Shown: in pieces, positions 33,299 through 40,000 of the stretch | Layout: every line of letters begins with the position of its first letter | How positions within the stretch are numbered: position 1 is the first letter of the stretch | DNA from: Anaeromyces robustus | Lineage: Eukaryota; Neocallimastigomycota; Neocallimastigomycetes; Neocallimastigales; Neocallimastigaceae | Direction of reading: 5' to 3' | DNA length: 40,000 nucleotides | Assembly (NCBI GenBank): GCA_002104895.1 | Contig: MCFG01000375.1 | Span: 1-40,000 of the forward strand | The notes under the pieces: model-generated | Databases searched by the model: none | Told to the model about the DNA's origin: nothing | What the model saw: only the letters and a program-made list of their open reading frames with translations | Translations under genes and position numbers: made by a program

Positions 33299-33781
33299 TT
33301 TGAATTTTGTCATCCAATAATAAAAACTTTGTACATAAAGGATATTTTTTCTTTTTTTTTTATTAAATAATTTTCATTTATTTAAATAATTATATAATTA
33401 ATAAATTTTAAAAAAAAAATTAAATAATTTAATTATATTCTAATAAATAGTTTATATATATAATTTAATATATAACTAATATAAACAAATTTCAAAAAAA
33501 AAATTTCTTTTTTCTTTTTTTTCTTTTATACTAAAAAGGTTTATTCCTGTTTTAAGTTTTTAAAAAATATATTTTTTTATATATATTTATGGAGGGATTT
33601 TCGCTTGTTTTGTTATTAAATTTAATTTTATTTATTAAATCGTTTATTAGAATATAATTAAATTTATTAATTATATTTTTTTATATATTTATTTAAATAA
33701 ATGAAAATGATTTTTTAAAAAAAAGAAAAAAATATCCTTTAGGTACAAAGACTTTATTATTGGATGACAAAATTTCAAATA
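33299..33781. mobile_element. Foldback element with ~150-bp inverted arms
   Basis: The left arm (about 33299-33452) and right arm (about 33640-33781) are inverted copies. Both carry TTTTGTCATCCAATAATAAA, CTTTGTAC-TAAAGGATATTT, ATTTTCATTTATTTAAATAA and AATTATATTCTAATAAA. The ~190-bp centre contains GGAGGGATTTTCGC. It has no coding capacity and is typical of a non-autonomous long-TIR DNA transposon. Confidence 0.7.
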
Positions 33782-34065
33782 TTGAACAAAAATACTCTAA
33801 AAAAAATTAAAATAAAAGTTTTATTTAAAATTTATTCTATTTGTTTTTTTAATAATTATAATTATTTACAATATAATAGTTATGATAAAATAAAATAGAC
33901 TATTATAAATATAGATAATTAATACTATTTTCTTATCATTTAAATAATGTTTATAAAACTAATATCTAATAGCTATTTTAATGAACCATCCTTTTTCCAT
34001 TTTATTAAGAAAGTTTTTATTTTATTAAATAATTCTTTTCATAAATTTAATTAAAAGAAACTATT

Positions 34066-34670
34066 ATTAAACTATGGAGACAATATTTAATTTGATGAAA
34101 AAGTATATAAATAATAGATGAATAATATTAAATATTTTATATTTTATATATATTTATTATTATAGATTTTTATATATTTTAAATTAATTATTAATATATT
34201 AATTCTTATTATTTAATATATTAATATATATGAAAATTATTTTACTACTTATAATATTTTCTAATTTTCTTAATGTATATTATTTAATATATTATTTCAT
34301 ATATCTATTAAATAATATATTAAAAAAAATAAAGTATAATAATTTAAAATAAAAAGATACGAATAAAAAATTTAATATATATTAATATATGTAATAATAT
34401 ATTAATAATATATAATGGATAAAAATTTTTCATATAAAATAATATATTAAATAATATACATTAATATATTATAATAATAAAATATAATCAAATAAGAAAA
34501 AAAAAATAAGAAATAAGAAATAATTGATTTGTATTACTTATTATTATAAAATATAATATATTATATAATAATACTAATAATATATAAATTATTATAATAA
34601 AAAAAATAAATAAATAATATTATTCGTCTATTATTATTTTTTAAATTAAATTTGTCTCCATAGTTTTAAT
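34066..34670. mobile_element. Long-hairpin inverted-repeat element (~605 bp)
   Basis: The outer arms begin ATTAAACTATGGAGACAA (34066) and end as its complement at 34670, continuing inward through AATAATAGA[T/C]GAATAAT. A second pair inside (34270-34302 and 34432-34464) matches over 33 bases with one mismatch, so most of the element can fold as one long stem. There is no protein frame. Confidence 0.7.
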
Positions 34671-35194
34671 CATATATATATATAATTTTTTTTTCTTTTT
34701 TTAATTTATATATTATATATCTTCCTCAAAGTATTTAATTCAAAGTATTTTAATTTATTGTGATTAACAAATATTAATATTAATAATTAGTTTATCTATA
34801 TTAATTTTCTATAATAATTATATATATATATATAAAATTTATATAGAATAAATATGATTAATAATGAATAATAATGATTAATAATATAGTAATAAAAAAT
34901 AAATAATATTATTAAACCAATAATATTCTTTTTTAGAATTAAATCGATGTATAAAATATTTCCAATTGATAAAATAGAAATATTATATTATATTATAAAA
35001 AGAAAAAAAAGAAAAAATAACAAATATAATTATATATATATATATAATTATATATATTTATTTTATTTATTTATCCACATTCCCAAAATTATAATTATTT
35101 ATCTTTTACTTACTACCTATTTATTTTAAAAAACCTTAAAATTAATCTTTAAATAAATAAATAAATAAATAAATAAAAGAGTTCAATTATATAT

Positions 35195-35196
<2 letters not shown>

Positions 35197-35240
<44 letters not shown>
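35197..35240. repeat. 44-base T homopolymer
   Basis: The longest uninterrupted single-base run in the window. It lies about 630 bp beyond the stop of the minus-strand membrane-protein gene. Confidence 0.9.
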
Positions 35241-35241
<1 letters not shown>

Positions 35242-35872
35242 GCAATAAAATAATGAAAACTTTATTTAAATTTAATTTAAAAAGTATATATTATAAGTAA
35301 AAAAAAAATAAAAGTTTCAACTATAGTAGTCAAATTTTTTAATATTTAATTTTAAAATTTTTTTTTTTATTTTATTTCTTTTTTTATATATATATTTTTT
35401 TATAATATTTTTAATATATATTAATTTTTTTATAAATAATAATAATTATTTATAATTATATTTATTATATTAATAATTATTTAAATTTATAATTATTAAA
35501 ATAATAATATTTTTAATTTTATTTTTTTTTTTATTTTTTTTTATAATTTATTTATTTCATTTATTTTTTAATTTATTATTATTATTTTTTTAATATTTAT
35601 TATATAATCTTTTTTTTCATGTTTTTTTATTTTTTTATTTATTAATAAATTTTAATTATTTAATAATTAGATTTAATAATTTGTTTTTCTATTTAATTAT
35701 TTAATTATTTAATTATTTAATTATTTAATTATTTAATTATTATAATAATTATTATTTATTTTTATTTATTGTTGTTGTTTATTTATTTATTTATTTATTG
35801 ACTAAATATTAAACTTATTATTTTATTTTATTATTTATTTTATATTTATTTTATTTGTTTATTTATTTTATT

Positions 35873-37189
35873 TTATTTCATGTGACTATGCTGGATAATT
35901 TTTTTATCAATTAGAAATTTATTGTCATCATATTCTATTTGATTTTGATATTTTAATTTATTATAAAATATATCAGAAACACTATTATCATTGTTATTGT
36001 AAAATAGATCACTATTGCTGTTATTAAAACTATTAATAATATTATAATTATTATATCTATAATTATTAGGATTATTATATTCACTAACACTAATATTATT
36101 GTAGTTATGTGATGGATTATTATAATTCATAATATTATTATTGTTATTAAGTGATCTAAGAGAAGTATTACTTTTATTATAGGTAAGAGTAGTATTACTA
36201 CTACTTTTATTATTATTATTATAATAACTTTTATGATTAGAATTAGCAGAATTATTACTAACATTATTATAAGTACTTCTTACTACATTAGTTCTTTCAA
36301 CAAAGAATCTAAGAGATATTTGATCAATGTACATAAATACATAGAAAAAGTTAAGTAATTTTGAACGGATAATATAAATAACATTATAATAATCCTCTTG
36401 TGAACTTTTCAAAAGTACTACTTCTGCAAAAATGAATGGTGAAGCAACTACTGCTATAATAACACCTAAATATATACGATATTCGGATAATTGTTTAAAT
36501 TTGTTTAAAAAGGTGTTCTTACTTAAACCACCAACATCATTTTTAGTAAATACGTTTTTCTTTAACATAATAATAACTAATACATCATAAATTAAACTAG
36601 TTACTTGTTGGAAAATAAGAACGTTTAATCTTTGATCAATAACATCTGAAAAACGTTTTTGATAGATAGCTGCTATTTGTCCCATATCTTTTGTTAATTC
36701 TGGATCAGTAGGAAATGGTACATATCTTAAATAGATAACCATTTCTGCTACTTTCATTATATTAAATAAAATACATGCTATATAAAGAAATGTTAATCCT
36801 TTTTTATTGTTTCTTATTAATACCTTTGTTCTTAAAAGAAGATACCAATCTCCAAGTATTTCACTAAGTAAATATAATACTGAAGAAATACCAATAGATA
36901 AAATATAACCCCTATTACTGAATGGGAATATTTCATAATCTGGTTTATATAAGTATACACTTTGATATAAAACATCACCAAGAGTATTTATAGTCCAATG
37001 ACTAATTGCATAATAAATCAATGGTCTTCTTAAATTATCAGAAGAAACAAGTAGTAACAGACATAACCATGGGAAATATGTATTTTTAAGTGGACTTAAT
37101 AGTACATTTTGAACTATATTTGGAATATTTATTGAATTAATAACGTTGGCTAAAATACTGTCTGCTCCTATTTCTGAAGAATCAATCAT
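35873..37189 (-). CDS. Multipass (about 7 TM) membrane protein of unknown function with Asn-rich tail
   Basis: An intact minus-strand frame of 438 aa. Hydrophobic segments lie at about 38-50, 57-78, 94-118, 131-154, 190-213, 240-263 and 271-292, separated by short charged loops (e.g. RTKVLIRNNKKG). A polar loop follows helix 4 (RYVPFPTDPELTKDMGQIAA and on to about residue 185). Residues 305-438 are a soluble Asn/Ser/Tyr-rich tail. Seven helices and a long cytoplasmic tail would fit a receptor-like or transporter-like protein, but no GPCR family motif (DRY, NPxxY) is present and I do not recognise the family. It has no cleavable signal peptide: the N-terminus is a mildly amphipathic stretch before helix 1. 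The base composition of the body is like the other genes here, so this is a real gene. Confidence 0.85.
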   Translation of the reverse strand: MIDSSEIGADSILANVINSINIPNIVQNVLLSPLKNTYFPWLCLLLLVSSDNLRRPLIYYAISHWTINTLGDVLYQSVYLYKPDYEIFPFSNRGYILSIGISSVLYLLSEILGDWYLLLRTKVLIRNNKKGLTFLYIACILFNIMKVAEMVIYLRYVPFPTDPELTKDMGQIAAIYQKRFSDVIDQRLNVLIFQQVTSLIYDVLVIIMLKKNVFTKNDVGGLSKNTFLNKFKQLSEYRIYLGVIIAVVASPFIFAEVVLLKSSQEDYYNVIYIIRSKLLNFFYVFMYIDQISLRFFVERTNVVRSTYNNVSNNSANSNHKSYYNNNNKSSSNTTLTYNKSNTSLRSLNNNNNIMNYNNPSHNYNNISVSEYNNPNNYRYNNYNIINSFNNSNSDLFYNNNDNSVSDIFYNKLKYQNQIEYDDNKFLIDKKIIQHSHMK

Positions 37190-38959
37190 TTTTTTTTTTA
37201 AATATTATAGAATACTTAAATAATTATTAAGAATTATAACAATAAAAAAGTAATTTTAATTTATTTATATATATATATATTTTTTATTTATATTTATTTA
37301 TATAAACTCTTAAAAATACATTATTTATTTACTTATTAATTATTAAATAATGTATTTTTCTCTTAAATATTATTTTAAATAAAATAAATATAAGATTAAA
37401 ATAAAAAAAAATGAAAAAAAAAAAAAAAAAAGTAAAGAAAATATGCAAATATTTATATTATTCAAAATTCAATAACAATTATTTTGATAAATTTTTATAA
37501 ATATAACATTGTTTAATTAATTATTTTAATTTATTATTCATTAAATATTTTAAATTTTTAATATTATCTTTAACTTTAATTAATATTAAATTTTTCATCC
37601 TTAATTTAAAAAATTTTTTTTTTTTTTTTTCTAAAATAAAAAAGTAAATAAAAAAAAATTTAATATAAATGATATAATTTTTTAATATCTTTTATATTAA
37701 ATTTTTTTTTATTTATTCTATAAATATTATAATTATATAAAAATTTATTATATATTATTTATTTGTATAATATATTATAATATACTATAATATATACTAT
37801 AATATATTATTTATTAATAATAATATATAGGATAACTTAACAAATATAATATAATATATTTAAATATATTAAAATATATATAAATACAAAATTAACAATT
37901 ATAAAAAAGATAAAAAGCAAAACCGAAAACTTAATTATGTAATTAAATAAATAATAAAATATAAAATATAAAAATTTTTTTTTTTCATTTTTTTTTGTTA
38001 TACTATTTTTTTTTTTTTTTTTTAAAACAATTAAACTTTTTCTCTTTTTTTAATTGTTTTTTCCCCTTTTTAAAATTATAATCATTATTTAATTCTTATT
38101 TAATTTATTTAAAGAATAAAATTTTTATAGCATTAAAAAATTAATATATTAAAAAAAGAAATAAAATAATTTTTAAAAATGAATATTTTTTTTAATAATT
38201 TGAATAGTATTAAACATAACATAAATATTAAAAAAAAAAAAAAAGAAAAAAAAAAAAAAAAAGAAAATAAAAATAATAATATGAAAAAATTTTATATGTA
38301 TTAATTTAAAAAACATATATTACAATATATTTATATATATATATGAAATAATAAAGTATATATAATGAATCATAAATGTATCTAAAAAATGTACTAAAAA
38401 ATTGTATATAAAAAAAAAAAAAAAGAGAGAATAATTACAAAACATATATATGTAATATATATAATATAATTAAAATATTATAAAGTAAATTTATATAATT
38501 ATTTACTATAATATTATATTATATTATATAAGAATAATAATGGTATTTATTTATTTATTTATTTTATTATATATTTAATATTGTAATATAATATTTAAAA
38601 ACACAATTATAGTAATATAGATATTATTTAAATTATAAAAAGAAGTATTCTTTAACAGCACCCGTATTTACTTTTTTTTCGTAATTATAATTTAACCATA
38701 AATCTTATATAGTATAAAAAAATATTAATAAACTTTAATTTATTTTATAAAATTTAATTTATTTAAGGAAAGATATAAAATATATATATATAATATATAT
38801 TTCTTTTTTTTTTTTTTTTTTTTAATAATATTTTACTTTTTTTTCTTTTAATGATTTCATAAAAATTTTATCTAATTATTGTTACTTGCTTGTTATTGTT
38901 ATAATTATTTTTAATTTATATTTATATTTATTTGATAATTAAAATTATATTAAATTTTT
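37190..38959. other. AT-rich intergenic region upstream of the membrane-protein gene
   Basis: It holds the likely promoter of the minus-strand gene in its first few hundred bases, then mostly A/T sequence with poly-T and poly-A tracts. A slightly richer patch at about 38640-38700 (TTTAACAGCACCCGTATTTA) shows no continuous frame. No RNA gene is seen. Confidence 0.5.
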
Positions 38960-39354
38960 AATACGCCACCTACAATTGATTAATACATAATTTATATAGC
39001 CATATATAATTGTACATAAATTAGGTTTTGTATTAAAAAAGGTTACCTTTAATATAAATTTTTTGATTCTTATTCGCTTAAATAATATAATTTATTACAT
39101 ATTTATTATTATATTGCATTGTATTTTTTATATTGTTAACCCATAATTTTATACATTGTTATCCCATAATTTTGTACATTGTTATCCATAATTTTGTACA
39201 TTGTAAATAATACATATTTTTCCTTTTTATGAAAAAAACTAAAACTTTATTGGAAGATAGTATTGACTAACAAATTAATTAAGGTTTATATTTTATTATT
39301 AATTAAAGTTTATGGTCAACTGTTATTTTAATAAAATGCTTGGTATGGTAAAAA
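38960..39354. repeat. Interspersed repeat, copy 2
   Basis: Same order of blocks as 20675-21048: AATACGCCACC, AGCCATA, TTTTGTATTAAAAAAGGTTAC, TTTAATATAAAT, TATTCG, TTTTATTGGA, TTAAAGTTTATGGTCAACT and the GGTATGGTAAAAAA end. This copy is longer in its middle because of a local ~22-bp minisatellite. Confidence 0.65.
39134..39204. repeat. 22-bp minisatellite inside repeat copy 2
   Basis: Three copies of CCATAATTTTGTACATTGTT (with small changes) in tandem; copy 1 at 20.7 kb has none. Confidence 0.8.
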
Positions 39355-39530
39355 AACAAAAAACAAAAAAAAAACAAAGAAAAAAAAAAGGTTTTTTTAA
39401 TTTATAAAAAAGATTTATAAATATTATTATTTATTGAATTATTTAATTATTTATTTAATTAATTAATTATTTATTTAATTATTATTTATTTATTTTCTAC
39501 TGAATAGAATTAATTTTTTTTTTTTTTAGG

Positions 39531-39606
39531 GTTTATATTTTATTATTAATTAAAGTTTATGATTAACTGTTTTTTAATGAAAAAATACTTGGTATGGTAA
39601 AAAAAA
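39531..39606. repeat. Extra copy of the 3' end of the interspersed repeat
   Basis: GGTTTATATTTTATTATTAA, AAAGTTTATGATTAACTG and CTTGGTATGGTAAAAAA repeat the end of copy 2 (about 39282-39355) with a ~249-bp offset. This shows a local tandem duplication of the A-rich end. Confidence 0.65.
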
Positions 39607-39905
39607 TAAATAAAATAAAAAAAAATTAAAAAATAAGAAAAAAAAAAAAGGAGATCTTTTTAATTTAAAACGTAACAAAAAATTATTATATGATAATATT
39701 ATTGACTTAAATATTAAGAATATAATTTTATTTATATTATTATTATTATTATTATAATTATTATAATTATTATTATTATTATATTATATGTTTTTTTTAA
39801 TTATTATTAATATTTATATTTCTATTTAATTATTTATTATATTATTTTAATTAATAATAATAGTAATTTTTATTTTATAATGATTATTTATTATTATTAT
39901 TATAC

Positions 39906-39974
39906 CTTGTTCCTTAATTAATTCATAATTTTCCATATTTCTACTATCAATTAAATCTTCCTCATTAATTATTC
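39906..39974 (-). CDS. Probable exon of a minus-strand gene at the window edge (partial)
   Basis: Between an acceptor-like GATTTAG and a donor-like CAAG|GTATAA on the minus strand, one frame is open and reads IINEEDLIDSRNMENYELIK and on to EQ. The high content of charged residues is typical of coding sequence here and unlike A/T spacers. The rest of the gene would lie beyond 40000 and, downstream of the intron, below 39905, where I could not identify a following exon. No family is recognised. Confidence 0.35.
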
Positions 39975-40000
39975 CTAAATCTCACTATTTTCTTGAGACA

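Larger units (their letters stand above)
26855..35872. other. 9 kb gene-poor region rich in foldback elements
   Basis: No continuous gene was found. Contents listed separately: hairpins and foldbacks at 27216-27349, 27425-27456, 27643-29185, 33299-33781 and 34066-34670, a 202-bp tandem duplication at about 32033-32360, an (ATT)n array and a 44-base T run. Smaller items are a direct repeat of ~45 bp (27348 and 27734), a CTACTA run (26909-26929), and short protein-like islands at about 29795-29865 (KTIQRLPILLRNINNFHMLN) and 30930-30990 with no gene context. Confidence 0.5.

Noticed and set aside
34947-35129. 60-codon Lys/Ile/Tyr frame
   Set aside because: A/T noise: basic start followed by hydrophobic read-out of TATA repeats.

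Overview
The window looks like nuclear DNA of an anaerobic gut fungus (Neocallimastigomycota; Piromyces, Neocallimastix or Anaeromyces type). The evidence is an extremely AT-rich sequence with homopolymers and A/T microsatellites between genes, codons ending almost always in A or T, short GT..AG introns, Asn-rich protein tails, and secreted plant-wall hydrolases of bacterial type (GH5 endoglucanase, circularly permuted GH3 beta-glucosidase) next to ankyrin-repeat and leucine-rich-repeat (LRR) genes. No database was searched, so the genus is not fixed.

Layout. 1-131 is the 3' end of an unidentified Thr/Asn-rich gene. 541-11738 is a head-to-tail tandem duplication of a ~5.6 kb unit. Each unit carries one seven-exon gene for a membrane protein that resembles a plant receptor-like protein: signal peptide, Cys-rich cap, plant-type LRRs, Cys-rich C-cap, one membrane helix. 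Gene A (2367-5929, 702 aa) has a long Asn-rich cytoplasmic tail with heptad repeats and two PPxY motifs. Gene B (8722-11472, 348 aa) has lost that tail, probably by a deletion between AAT repeats. 11739-17352 is intergenic, with several perfect long hairpins. 17353-18924 is a GH5 cellulase with a Pro-rich linker and an unusual six-Cys tail. 18925-21690 holds a decayed coding stretch and copy 1 of an interspersed repeat. 21691-24398 is the permuted GH3 enzyme, with its signal peptide on a separate first exon. 25658-26854 is an ankyrin-repeat protein. 26855-35872 is a 9 kb gene-poor stretch containing several foldback (long terminal inverted repeat) elements. 35873-37189 (minus strand) encodes an approximately seven-helix membrane protein of unknown function with an Asn-rich tail. 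37190-40000 holds copy 2 of the interspersed repeat and, at the edge, a probable exon of a minus-strand gene.

How the genes fit together. The GH5 and GH3 genes lie 2.8 kb apart on the same strand and make a functional pair: the endoglucanase cuts beta-glucan to oligomers and the beta-glucosidase takes these to glucose. The LRR pair is the most unusual locus. Exon modules of equal intron phase, ectodomains kept intact and cytoplasmic tails that differ suggest a receptor or adhesin family diversifying through repeat-driven rearrangement. All assignments are from reading the sequence; intron positions are predictions supported by frame, splice signals and agreement between the two paralogues.
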